In this document: piece by piece, positions 50,631 through 59,217 of the stretch | Layout of the letters: the number at the start of each line of letters is the position of its first letter | How positions within the stretch are numbered: position 1 is the stretch's first letter | Source of the DNA: Ruegeria sp. AD91A | Lineage (GTDB): Bacteria > Pseudomonadota > Alphaproteobacteria > Rhodobacterales > Rhodobacteraceae | Direction: 5' to 3' | DNA: 64,000 nucleotides | Assembly (NCBI RefSeq): GCF_003443535.1 | Contig: NZ_CP031946.1 | Location: 186,001 to 250,000, forward strand | Position numbers and translations under genes: made by a program | The notes under the pieces: generated by a model | What the model was told of the DNA's origin: nothing | The model's input: the letters and a program-made list of their open reading frames with translations, nothing else | The model's database searches: none

Positions 50631-51587
50631 TCAGGGCGTGATCACGATCTTGCCTGTCGATTTGCGCTCTTTCAACAGCTGCATTCCGTGTGCGACGTCT
50701 TCAAGTGGCAGGACATGACTGATGTGCGGTTTTATCCGGCCCTCTGAATGCCATTTGAACAGGGTTTCAAAGCTGTTGTGCACAGCTTCGGGGCGGAACT
50801 TCAGATATCCGCCGATATAAACCCCGATCACACTCAGGTTTTTGACCAGCAGATGATTGGCGGGGATCTGCGGAACGTCACCCCCGGCAAATCCGATGGG
50901 CAGCAAGCGTCCCTCGGGGTTGGTGGCGCGGAAAGCGGCCTTGAACACATCTCCGCCGATGACGTCATAGACGACATCCGCGCCGCCCAGAGACTTGACC
51001 CGTTCCCGCAAGTCTTCGGAAGCATCGATCAGATGATCGGCACCGGCAGCTCGGGCAACGGCTAGCTTGTTCTCGCCTCGTGCCTGGGCGATAACTGTGG
51101 CGCCCATGAGTTTACCGATTTCGACGGCGGTCAGGCCAACGCCACCTGCAGCACCCGTGACCAGAAGGGTTTCGCCGGGTTGCAGACGCGCCCTGTGTTC
51201 AAGGGCCATGTGACTTGTCGCATATGCGATCTGGATGGCGGCGGCATCTTCGAAACTGGTGCTGTCCGGCAGCAGGATCGCGCGGTCCGCGTCGAAAACG
51301 CCGTATTCCGCCAACCCGCCCTGACCTGAATAGACCGCGATCCGGTCGCCCGGCCTCAGCGTTGAAACTCCGGGTCCGACTGTATCCACGACGCCGGCGA
51401 CCTCCATTCCCAGAGTGAACGGGGCAGGTGGAGTGTCCTGATACGAGCCCTTCTGCATCAGCAGGTCAGCGAAGTTCAGGCCACAAGCTTTTATCGCGAC
51501 CCGCACCTGGCCTTTTCCCGGCTCAGGTTTATTCACGTCACAAAGCTGGGCAGACGCCCCGTCGGATGGAATGCAATAGGCCCGCAT
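50631..51587 (-). CDS. NADPH:quinone oxidoreductase-like (zeta-crystallin family) protein
   Basis: Predicted 318 residues from ATG 51587 (AGGA upstream). MDR features: GLNFADLLMQKGSY near residue 42, LGMEVAGVVDTVGPGV near 62, the NADPH motif VTGAAGGVGLTAVEIGKLMGA near 142 (by position 51100-51165) and DVVYDVIGGDVF near 205. The zinc-ligand cysteines of alcohol dehydrogenases are absent, which supports a quinone- or enoyl-reductase. Substrate unknown. Confidence 0.87.
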   Translation of the reverse strand: MRAYCIPSDGASAQLCDVNKPEPGKGQVRVAIKACGLNFADLLMQKGSYQDTPPAPFTLGMEVAGVVDTVGPGVSTLRPGDRIAVYSGQGGLAEYGVFDADRAILLPDSTSFEDAAAIQIAYATSHMALEHRARLQPGETLLVTGAAGGVGLTAVEIGKLMGATVIAQARGENKLAVARAAGADHLIDASEDLRERVKSLGGADVVYDVIGGDVFKAAFRATNPEGRLLPIGFAGGDVPQIPANHLLVKNLSVIGVYIGGYLKFRPEAVHNSFETLFKWHSEGRIKPHISHVLPLEDVAHGMQLLKERKSTGKIVITP

Positions 51588-51770
51588 ACGGTTCCTCAAC
51601 AGTTTGCGACATAGGCGCGTGTGCCGTCAGAAAAGTCAATCCGTTTGCTTCGACGAGGGAAAGGACCGTAGTTTCGGGGGGGGCGAAATCAAGTGGCCGA
51701 AAAAGAGATTCGCAAAGGCTCAAGGTAATACAACCACAAATCCCTGTAAGGTGTGCTCGACTCAACCAGC

Positions 51771-51801
51771 TTGAAAAAAAACTCAAAACCGGCATTATAT
51801 A
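51771..51801 (+). promoter_or_regulatory. Putative sigma-70 promoter of the XRE regulator
   Basis: TTGAAA at 51771-51776 and TTATAT at 51795-51800 with an 18-bp spacer, in an AT-rich patch ~130 bp upstream of the regulator. The rest of the 342-bp gap 51588-51929 holds no gene that I can support. Confidence 0.45.
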
Positions 51802-51929
51802 CAGTCAGTGCTGCAAACGGGGGGCGGTACAGTCCGTATTGGGGAGCGGTTAAGGGGAGCTCTCTAGAATTGCGATATCGGACGTCGCAAAATCCCGTGC
51901 AGATGTTTGTGTAGTATAGGAGAATACCA

Positions 51930-52301
51930 ATGACTCATCACGTCGATGCCCATGTGGGCAAGCGCGTTCGGCATCGCCGCTGGCTGATTGGGATGACCCA
52001 GCAGCAGTTGGCACAGCAAGTTGGTATCAAGTTTCAGCAAATCCAGAAATATGAGACCGGTGCCAACCGAATCAGCGCATCCCGCCTGTGGGACATCGCC
52101 GAGGCGTTGGATGTTCCGGTCAGCTTTTTCTTCGAAGGTCTGGAAGAAGCCCAGAAAAGCGATGCGGACAAGAAATCTGTCCCTGCTGACCTGATGGGTG
52201 ACAAAGAAGCTTTGGATCTGGTGCGCTCTTACTATGCGATTCCGGAAAACCAGCGTCGCCGCTTGTTCGAGCTGGCGCGGGTTCTCAGCGACGTTGCCTG
52301 A
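51930..52301 (+). CDS. XRE family helix-turn-helix regulator
   Basis: A 123-residue regulator starting at ATG 51930 (AGGAG upstream). The Cro/C1 HTH spans ~residues 8-65: VRHRRWLIGMTQQQLAQQVG, then FQQIQKYETGANRISASRL. A short helical C-terminus (~85-123) may aid dimerisation. Proteins of this size and sequence are single chromosomal copies in many Rhodobacterales and are not clearly phage-borne. Target unknown. hisN follows 40 bp downstream. Confidence 0.9.
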   Translation: MTHHVDAHVGKRVRHRRWLIGMTQQQLAQQVGIKFQQIQKYETGANRISASRLWDIAEALDVPVSFFFEGLEEAQKSDADKKSVPADLMGDKEALDLVRSYYAIPENQRRRLFELARVLSDVA

Positions 52302-52341
52302 CTGACTTGACTTTGTCGCGGATTGCCCGCACCTCAGGGGC

Positions 52342-53133
52342 ATGCAACCGACGACACCGAGCGATATCGAAATTGCCGAAGAAATGGCCGAAGCAGCGCG
52401 AGCGGCCATACTCCCTTTTTTTCGTCAAACAAACCTAGAAACTGCCAACAAACTGGCCGACGGGTTTGACCCGGTCACCGTGGCTGATCGGGCCGCTGAA
52501 CAAGCGATGCGGGAAGTTCTGGCGCGGCAACGCCCGGATGACGGTATTCTGGGCGAAGAGTTCGGCGAGCATAAGGGCACCAGTGGCCGTACTTGGGTAT
52601 TGGATCCCATCGATGGGACCCGCGGGTTTATCAGTGGCACGCCAACCTGGGGCGTTCTGATAGCGCTGAGCGATCACGATGGGCCGTTCATGGGTGTGAT
52701 CGACCAGCCTTATATCGGAGAGCGTTTTGTTGGATCGTCTTCCGGTGCTCACCTGACCGGTCCGCAGGGCACCAGCAGAATGCAAACGCGCAAGATCAGA
52801 ACGCTGGATCAGGCAACTCTGTTTACCACCTTCCCCGAGGTTGGAACCCCGAAGGACCGCGCAGGGTTTCAGGCCGTGTCCGAGCAGGTGCAACTGACGC
52901 GCTATGGAATGGATTGCTACGCCTATGCGCTTCTGGCTGCCGGGCAGGCGGATTTGGTGATCGAGGCGGGTTTGAACTCTTATGATATTCAGGCGCCGAT
53001 TGCCGTTATTCAGGCGGCCGGCGGTATTGTAACCGATTGGCAGGGTGGCCCTGCTCATGAAGGTGGCCGGGCCTTGGCTGCGGCAAACGCTGACCTTCAT
53101 GCCGCAGCGCTTGAGATACTCCGCCAGTTCTGA
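52342..53133 (+). CDS. hisN: Inositol-monophosphatase-family phosphatase, HisN type
   Basis: A 263-residue IMPase-fold phosphatase. Metal-binding motifs: PVTVADRAAE near residue 47, GILGEEFG near 73, WVLDPIDGTRGFISGTPTWG near 90 (by position 52598-52658) and a second Asp in SYDIQAPIAVIQAAGG near 218. The DGTRGFISG variant is typical of histidinol-phosphate phosphatases of the HisN subgroup, the last-but-one step of histidine synthesis. Activity on inositol or other sugar phosphates cannot be excluded. It begins 40 bp after the XRE regulator. Confidence 0.82.
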   Translation: MQPTTPSDIEIAEEMAEAARAAILPFFRQTNLETANKLADGFDPVTVADRAAEQAMREVLARQRPDDGILGEEFGEHKGTSGRTWVLDPIDGTRGFISGTPTWGVLIALSDHDGPFMGVIDQPYIGERFVGSSSGAHLTGPQGTSRMQTRKIRTLDQATLFTTFPEVGTPKDRAGFQAVSEQVQLTRYGMDCYAYALLAAGQADLVIEAGLNSYDIQAPIAVIQAAGGIVTDWQGGPAHEGGRALAAANADLHAAALEILRQF

Positions 53134-53247
53134 ATTCTGTTGCCCAGTGCGCCAAAGGCAACTAAACCAGTGATGGCCGGTTCTTGAGCCCGTTTTCCAC
53201 CGGTTGACGCACTTCTTGCATGAGACGGGCAGATGCAGGAGCGCGAA

Positions 53248-54582
53248 ATGACGGAAATCCTACTCAAGAATGCTGATCTGATCCTGACGATGGACGAGTC
53301 CCGGCAAGAGTTGTCCCGGGCTGATGTTCTGGTCCGCGACGGGCAGATTTCCCGGATCGGGCGGGGGCTGGAAACACAGGGTGAGGTGCACGATGCCTCG
53401 AGCTGTGTGGTGACACCCGGCCTGGTAAATACCCACCACCATCTCTATCAAACTCTGACACGGGCGGTGCCGGGCGGACAGGATGCGTTGCTGTTTGGGT
53501 GGCTGCAAACGCTCTATCCGATCTGGTCGCGTTTTGGGCCGGAAGAAATGTTCACCTCGGCCCAGATCGGTTTGGCAGAACTGGCGCTGTCGGGGTGCAC
53601 GCTCAGTTCCGATCACCTTTACCTCTACCCCAATGGCGCGCGGCTTGGGGATACGATCGCTGCCGCGTCCGAGTTGGGAATGCGGTTCCATCCGACGCGT
53701 GGCGCGATGAGCATTGGTGAAAGCGACGGCGGCCTGCCACCGGACAGTCTGGTGGAAAAGGAAGCCGCCATTCTGGACGACATGATCCGGGTTGTTGATA
53801 CGTTTCATGATTCATCCGAGGGTTCAATGTGCCGCGTTGGCCTTGCTCCGTGCTCACCGTTTTCCGTCAGCCGGGACCTGATGCGGGATGCAGCGTTGCT
53901 GGCGCGGGACAAGGGCGTGATGCTGCATACCCATCTGGCCGAGAATGATGAGGATATCGCCTATTCGCAGGCGCAATTCGGCTGCCGCCCGGGGCAATAT
54001 GCCGAGGAATTGGGTTGGACCGGCCCGGATGTCTGGCACGCCCATTGCGTCAAGCTGGACGGGGCCGAGATCGATCTGTTTTCACGTACCAAAACAGGTG
54101 TGGCCCATTGCCCCTGTTCAAATTGTCGTCTCGGATCAGGTATAGCTCCGGTGCGGGCAATGCGGGATGCCGGTATCAAGGTTGGCCTCGGCGCGGATGG
54201 ATCGGCCAGCAATGACAATGGCAACCTCATGCTTGAGGCGCGCCAGGCCATGTTGCTGCAACGGGTTGCCAATGGTGCAGATGCCATGTCGGCCCGCGAA
54301 GCGCTTGAGATTGCGACGCGCGGCGGGGCGGATGTGTTGGGACGTCCCGATTGCGGACGGCTGATGCCCGGAAAACGTGCCGATATTGCGGTGTGGGATA
54401 CCCGCGGCATCGAAAGCGCGGGCAGTTGGGATCCGGCGGCCCTGCTTCTGGCGGGGCCGATGACTGTGAAACATCTGTTCGTCGAAGGCCGCCAGATCGT
54501 ACGTGATGGATACATAACAACCATTGATCTGCCCCGCGTGATCGAACGCCAAAACATGCTTGCCCGGGCGTTGCAGGCTTAA
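53248..54582 (+). CDS. 8-oxoguanine deaminase-like amidohydrolase (TRZ/ATZ family)
   Basis: Predicted 444 residues from ATG 53248 (AGGAG upstream). Amidohydrolase metal sites: NTHHHLYQTL near residue 62, HTHLAENDED near 225, WHAHCVKLDG near 260 and GLGADGSASNDNGNLMLEARQ near 310 (by position 54184-54244). The SASND...NLM-EARQAM block is that of 8-oxoguanine deaminases, which convert 8-oxoguanine to urate; hydroxydechloroatrazine ethylaminohydrolase is a close relative and often the automatic name. It converges on guanine deaminase with overlapping stop codons, suggesting purine salvage or breakdown. Confidence 0.78.
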   Translation: MTEILLKNADLILTMDESRQELSRADVLVRDGQISRIGRGLETQGEVHDASSCVVTPGLVNTHHHLYQTLTRAVPGGQDALLFGWLQTLYPIWSRFGPEEMFTSAQIGLAELALSGCTLSSDHLYLYPNGARLGDTIAAASELGMRFHPTRGAMSIGESDGGLPPDSLVEKEAAILDDMIRVVDTFHDSSEGSMCRVGLAPCSPFSVSRDLMRDAALLARDKGVMLHTHLAENDEDIAYSQAQFGCRPGQYAEELGWTGPDVWHAHCVKLDGAEIDLFSRTKTGVAHCPCSNCRLGSGIAPVRAMRDAGIKVGLGADGSASNDNGNLMLEARQAMLLQRVANGADAMSAREALEIATRGGADVLGRPDCGRLMPGKRADIAVWDTRGIESAGSWDPAALLLAGPMTVKHLFVEGRQIVRDGYITTIDLPRVIERQNMLARALQA

Positions 54583-55865
54583 GCCGCCTGCCGCCCGCCG
54601 ATCCAGACCTCTGCCACGGCCCGATCGTCGCCCATCATGATCGTCGGAAAGATCGCTTCCCAAACATCTTCCGCGTGGGCCTCGCGTTGGGCGATGGCGG
54701 GGGTCGAGGCGAGGTCGATCACGACCAGATCCGCCTCCATCCCAGGGGCGATGTTTCCGATGCAGTCGCCCATACGCAGGCTCCGGGCCGATCCGACCGT
54801 GCCCAACCACAGCAATTGCGCCGGGTGCAGAGGGCGGCCGCGCAATTGGCCAATCTCATAGGCGGCGGCCATGGTGCGTAGCATCGAAAAGCTGGACCCG
54901 CCGCCGGTATCCGTGGCCAGACCGATCCGGTGGCCATCATGGATCAGCCCGTTCATGTCAAACAATCCCGATCCGATGAACGTGTTCGACGTGGGGCAAT
55001 GAATCAAAGAGGCATCGACCTCGCGCAGTCGATCCCGTTCCCGGTCTTCCAGATGGATGACATGGCCATACAGGCCGTTCTGGCCCAACAGGCCAAATTT
55101 CTCGTAGGTGTCCAGATAATCCCTTGCATCAGGGAACAGGGACCGGACCCATTCGATTTCATCCGTTTGCTCGCTCAGATGGGTTTGCATGAGACAATGC
55201 GGATGCTCGGCCCAAAGCGCGCCCATGGCCTCAAGCTGCTCAGGAGTCGAGGTTGGTGAAAAGCGTGGTGTGATCGCATAGGACAGGCGACCGACACGGT
55301 GCCATTTCTCAAGCAGTGCGGCGGATTGGTCATAAGCCGTCTGCGCGGTGTCGCGCAGACCTTCGGGCGCGTTACGGTCCATACAGGTCTTGCCGGCGAC
55401 CACACGCTGCCCACGATTTTGCGCCGTGGTGAAAAAGGCATCCACGCTTTCAGGGTGAATCGTGCAAAAACTGCACATGGTCGTGGTGCCGTGGGCGGTC
55501 GTCAGGTCCAGATACCGGTTGGCTATCTCGGTCGCATAGTCGAAATCGCCGAACTTCATCTCTTCCGGGAAGGTGTAGGTGTTCAGCCAGTCGATCAGCC
55601 GTTTGCCCCAGCTGGCGATCATCGCCGTCTGTGGATAATGCACATGCGGGTCGACGAACCCAGCCATGATCAAGCGCGTTCCGTGATCCTTCGTGACTGC
55701 GTCAGGGTGGGCTTTTTTCAGTGTATCGACGGTGCCGACCTCTGCAATTCGCCCGTGTTCGACCACGACCGCTTCGTCCAGCCGGGTCGCCTCGGTCGGC
55801 TCTCCATCAAAGGGTGAGCCTGTGAAACTCAGAACACGCCCTTTCAAAAGCGTCTTTTGCGCCAT
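54579..55865 (-). CDS. guaD: Guanine deaminase
   Basis: A 428-residue amidohydrolase with guanine-deaminase features: GFVDPHVHYPQTAMI near residue 71 (metal His), FPEEMKF near 96, GTTTMCSFCTIHPES near 125, MQTHLSEQTDE near 225, HVIHLEDRERD near 262 and GLATDTGGGSSFSMLRTM near 315. It converts guanine to xanthine. Its stop overlaps that of the 8-oxoguanine deaminase-like gene by four bases on the opposite strand, and it is divergent from mgtE. Confidence 0.9.
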   Translation of the reverse strand: MAQKTLLKGRVLSFTGSPFDGEPTEATRLDEAVVVEHGRIAEVGTVDTLKKAHPDAVTKDHGTRLIMAGFVDPHVHYPQTAMIASWGKRLIDWLNTYTFPEEMKFGDFDYATEIANRYLDLTTAHGTTTMCSFCTIHPESVDAFFTTAQNRGQRVVAGKTCMDRNAPEGLRDTAQTAYDQSAALLEKWHRVGRLSYAITPRFSPTSTPEQLEAMGALWAEHPHCLMQTHLSEQTDEIEWVRSLFPDARDYLDTYEKFGLLGQNGLYGHVIHLEDRERDRLREVDASLIHCPTSNTFIGSGLFDMNGLIHDGHRIGLATDTGGGSSFSMLRTMAAAYEIGQLRGRPLHPAQLLWLGTVGSARSLRMGDCIGNIAPGMEADLVVIDLASTPAIAQREAHAEDVWEAIFPTIMMGDDRAVAEVWIGGRQAA

Positions 55866-56001
55866 TTTCCCTGTTCTCCACCTGTTTGGAACCGCGCACT
55901 AGCATAGGCGGACGAAAGAAGTGGGTAAATCGGCGCATTGTCATTGTTTTCTGGTAGCTGCTTCTTCTATTTAAGGGCAAATCGAAAAAAAGGGGCAGAG
56001 C

Positions 56002-57396
56002 ATGACGACAGGCAGTGACGAAGCCGGACACGATCAGCCCCGGGATGAGGACGTCTATGCGCTCGATCCCAAGGCTGTGGCCGCGATCCTTTATGCAGTG
56101 GATATTGACGACCGCGATAAGCTGATCGAGTTGATGGAGCCGCTGCATTCGGCCGATATTGCTGACCTTCTTGAGCAGATCAACCCGTTTGACCGTTCCC
56201 GCCTGATCCGCCTGTACGACAAGGAATTTGACGGCGATATCCTTTCCGAACTGGATGAATCGGTTCGTGAAGAGGTGATCTCGGTTCTGAAGCCGGACGT
56301 TCTGGCAGAAGCCGTGCGCGAGATGGAAAGCGACGATGTCGTTGACCTGCTGGAAGACCTTGAAGAGCCGCAGCAGGAAACCATTCTGGACGCGTTGGAG
56401 GATTCCGAGAGGATCGCCGCCGAACAGGCGCTGTCCTACCCCGAGAATTCTGCCGGTCGTCTCATGCAGCGCGAAGTCGTCATGGCGCCTGAGCATTGGA
56501 CCGTTGGACAAGCAATTGATTTCATGCGCGCCAATGACGATCTGCCGGAACAGTTCTATCATATTGTTCTGGTCGATCCGCGCCTGAAGCCGGTGGCGCA
56601 GGTGACTTTGGGCAAGCTGATGGCGACACGGCGTGAGGTGCCGCTGCTCGATCTGGCAGAAGAGGAATTCCACAGTATCCCCGTCGATCAGGACGAGGAA
56701 GACGTGGCTTATGCCTTTAACCAGTATCACCTGATCTCGGCCCCGGTGGTGGATGCCGATGGGCGTCTGGTCGGTGTCATTACAATCGACGATGCGATGG
56801 TGGTTCTGGACGAAGAGCACGAAGAAGACATCCTGCGCCTTGCCGGTGTGAGCGACGAAAGCTCACTGTCCGACAGCGTGGCGGCGACCAGCCGGCGGCG
56901 GTTGCCGTGGCTGGCGGTGAACCTGTGCACGTCTATTTGTGCCTCGTTGGTGATTTCGCAATTCGAAGCGGCGATTGATCAACTGGTCGCGCTGGCCATC
57001 CTGATGCCGATTGTCGCGTCGATGGGCGGCAATGCGGGAACACAATCCCTCACCGTTGCGGTGCGCGCGTTGGCGACGCGCGACCTGACTAATGCAAACG
57101 TGATGCGCGTTATTCGCCGGGAACTGCTGGTGGGCATGCTGAACGGGCTCTGCTTTGCCATCGTGCTGGGGACCGTGGGGATGCTGTGGTTCGATTCTCC
57201 TTGGCTGGGTGTCGTGATCGGGTCGGCCTTGGTCGTGAACATGATCATCGCAGGGTTTGCAGGTACGGTAGTACCGGTCGTGCTTGACCGCTTGGGCATC
57301 GACCCGGCGCTTGCATCGGGGACCTTTGTGACAACCACGACGGACGTCATGGGGTTCTTCATCTTTCTTGGGCTTGCCAGCGTGGTGCTACTGTGA
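56002..57396 (+). CDS. mgtE: Magnesium transporter MgtE
   Basis: A 464-residue MgtE: N-terminal helical superhelix (~20-130; LMEPLHSADIADLLEQI, ESDDVVDLLEDLEEPQQE), two CBS domains (~135-265; VLVDPRLKPVAQVTLGKLM, APVVDADGRLVGVITIDD) and five membrane helices (~280-464) with LMPIVASMGGNAGTQSLTV near 335. The cytosolic part is the Mg-sensing gate. It is the first gene of a run with the cyclo-ligase, which starts within its stop codon. Confidence 0.95.
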   Translation: MTTGSDEAGHDQPRDEDVYALDPKAVAAILYAVDIDDRDKLIELMEPLHSADIADLLEQINPFDRSRLIRLYDKEFDGDILSELDESVREEVISVLKPDVLAEAVREMESDDVVDLLEDLEEPQQETILDALEDSERIAAEQALSYPENSAGRLMQREVVMAPEHWTVGQAIDFMRANDDLPEQFYHIVLVDPRLKPVAQVTLGKLMATRREVPLLDLAEEEFHSIPVDQDEEDVAYAFNQYHLISAPVVDADGRLVGVITIDDAMVVLDEEHEEDILRLAGVSDESSLSDSVAATSRRRLPWLAVNLCTSICASLVISQFEAAIDQLVALAILMPIVASMGGNAGTQSLTVAVRALATRDLTNANVMRVIRRELLVGMLNGLCFAIVLGTVGMLWFDSPWLGVVIGSALVVNMIIAGFAGTVVPVVLDRLGIDPALASGTFVTTTTDVMGFFIFLGLASVVLL

Positions 57397-57950
57397 CCGA
57401 TCTGACCGAAATCAAAGCCGCAGCGCGCAAAGCGGCCTTTGCCCGCCGCAAGGCCGCGTTTGATGCCCGCTTGCCGGGTGCAGCCGGGCGCTTGTCCGAG
57501 GTTCTGGCAGGCCATCGCGGTGTGCCCCTGTCAGGTTATATGCCGATCCGGACCGAGATCGACCCGGTCCCCGCCATGGCCGAGGCGTCGGCCTATGGCC
57601 CGGTGGGTGTGCCTGTCATTCAGGCAGCCGGTCTGCCGCTGAAATTCTCTCGCTGGACACCAGAAGGCGCGCTCAGGGATGGTCCCTTTGGTGCAAAAGT
57701 GCCCCAGGTGGATGACTATTTCGGCCCCGAAATTCTGATCGTGCCGCTGGTCGCCTTCGATGCAAATGGTGGTCGCCTGGGTTATGGCGGCGGGTTTTAC
57801 GACCGGACACTGGAAGGTCTGCGCGCCAAACGCCCGACGCTTGCCATCGGCTTTGCTTTTGATGCGCAAGAGGCTGCGGACCTGCCTCTCGAACTGACCG
57901 ACCAACCGCTGGACATGGTTGTCACGGAAAGCCGCGTGCTGACCTTCTAG
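57393..57950 (+). CDS. 5-formyltetrahydrofolate cyclo-ligase
   Basis: A 185-residue cyclo-ligase starting at GTG 57393, inside the mgtE stop (GTGA). Family markers: basic N-terminus (RKAAFARRKAAF), YMPIRTEIDPVP near residue 50, and the ATP/folate motif VAFDANGGRLGYGGGFYDRTL near 118-138 (by position 57754-57816). It recycles 5-formyl-THF to 5,10-methenyl-THF with ATP. Chain length and motifs are normal. Confidence 0.92.
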   Translation: MTDLTEIKAAARKAAFARRKAAFDARLPGAAGRLSEVLAGHRGVPLSGYMPIRTEIDPVPAMAEASAYGPVGVPVIQAAGLPLKFSRWTPEGALRDGPFGAKVPQVDDYFGPEILIVPLVAFDANGGRLGYGGGFYDRTLEGLRAKRPTLAIGFAFDAQEAADLPLELTDQPLDMVVTESRVLTF

Positions 57951-57953
57951 CTG

Positions 57954-58181
57954 CTACTTCTCGAAGTGGCTGCGCAAGTAATCCCAGGCATCCACCTCGG
58001 TGCCGTCCTTCAGGATGCAGATGCCGTAGACGCTGCCGTCTTCGTTTTTTCGAAGTTGGTAGGTCCCGTCGTTTTCAATGCAAAAGGTCGCAGCGGGGTT
58101 GGGCATGGATGTCTTGGTGCCTTCGGCCGCGGCAGCAGTTGCCGCCAGAAGGCAGCCTGTCAGAACAATTGACGACTTCAC
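57954..58181 (-). CDS. DUF333 small exported protein
   Basis: A 75-residue protein starting at GTG 58181 with AAGGA upstream. The signal segment VLTGCLLAATAAAA ends near residue 20. The mature part follows the DUF333 pattern: MPNPAATFCIENDGTYQL, then EDGSVYGICILKDGTEVDAWDYLR (by position 57970-58040), with the second conserved Cys. DUF333 proteins are small periplasmic proteins or lipoproteins (often labelled hemolysin) of unknown role. Antiparallel between the cyclo-ligase and the YmdB-type gene. Confidence 0.75.
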   Translation of the reverse strand: MKSSIVLTGCLLAATAAAAEGTKTSMPNPAATFCIENDGTYQLRKNEDGSVYGICILKDGTEVDAWDYLRSHFEK

Positions 58182-58314
58182 GAAGAATTCCTTCCGTATT
58201 CAAGAGATGTCTCGAAACATTGCCGCGGCAGAATTTGATTTCAACCCCGAAGTCTGCCGGAAATTTCATGCTTCCGCCTTGTTATTGCCCTGCGCAGCCC
58301 CTACGACCCGGATC

Positions 58315-59130
58315 ATGAGGATTTTGTTTCTTGGTGATGTCATGGGGCGCGCGGGGCGCGCTGCCGTTCAGCAGCACTTGCCGCGTCTGCGCGACGAATG
58401 GCGGCTGGATTTTGTTGTGGTCAACGGTGAAAACGCGTCCAACGGCATGGGGCTGAGCGGGGATCACGCCAGGCTGTTGCTTGATGCCGGGGCAGATTGC
58501 CTGACGCTGGGCGATCATGCCTTCGATCAGAAAGACATGCTGCAATTTATCGAGAAAGAACAGCGAATCGTACGGCCCGTGAACTTTGCCAAAGGCGCGC
58601 CGGGACGGGGTCATCGGCTGTTCACGGCGCCGGGTGGACGCAAGGTTCTGGTGGTGCAGGTGCTGGGTCAGGTCTTTATGAAACGACCGTTTGACGACCC
58701 GTTCTCAGCCATTGAGCCGATTCTGAAGTCTCACCCGAGAGGCGGGCAGGCGCAGGCCATCATCGTGGATATGCATTGCGAGGCCACGTCCGAAAAGATG
58801 GCGATGGGCCATTATTGTGACAAGCGCGCAAGCCTTGTGGTGGGGACGCACACCCATGTGCCAACGGCGGATTCCCAGATTTTGCCGGGTGGCACCGGGT
58901 ATCTGACGGATGCGGGCATGTGCGGAGACTACGACTCGGTCATCGGGATGGACAAGCAGGAGCCTATGCGCCGGTTCATCACCGGTATGCCCAAGGCACG
59001 CTTTACCCCCGCAACCGGTGAAGCCACTCTGAGCGGCGTGTTTGTGGAAACCGACGACCGTGACGGACAGGCCAAATCCGTGCGTATGGTGCGGGTCGGA
59101 GGGCGTCTGGAACAAGCCGGGCCCGAATAG
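58315..59130 (+). CDS. YmdB/TIGR00282-type metallophosphoesterase
   Basis: Predicted 271 residues from ATG 58315; the open frame extends upstream into the DUF333 gene but the family begins exactly at MRILFLGDVMGRAGR. Metal-site motifs: GDVMGRAG near residue 7, VVNGENASNG near 38, LGDHAFDQ near 66, DMHCEATSEK near 152 and GTHTHVPTAD near 178. B. subtilis YmdB hydrolyses cyclic AMP and affects RNA turnover and biofilm choice; the substrate here is not known. Single copy near folate and Mg genes. Confidence 0.92.
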   Translation: MRILFLGDVMGRAGRAAVQQHLPRLRDEWRLDFVVVNGENASNGMGLSGDHARLLLDAGADCLTLGDHAFDQKDMLQFIEKEQRIVRPVNFAKGAPGRGHRLFTAPGGRKVLVVQVLGQVFMKRPFDDPFSAIEPILKSHPRGGQAQAIIVDMHCEATSEKMAMGHYCDKRASLVVGTHTHVPTADSQILPGGTGYLTDAGMCGDYDSVIGMDKQEPMRRFITGMPKARFTPATGEATLSGVFVETDDRDGQAKSVRMVRVGGRLEQAGPE

Positions 59131-59217
59131 TCATCGTTAGGCTTGCTCTGTCGGGCGCAATGCGTGAAACTGCATGTCATCAGGCGCTTGGGCCGGGGTT
59201 CGGACAGAATACCACGA

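Noticed and set aside
55807..56820. A 337-codon - strand frame covering the mgtE start and guaD promoter region
   Set aside because: It lies antisense to MgtE, whose N domain, CBS and membrane motifs are all in the other frame, and it also overlaps the guaD start.
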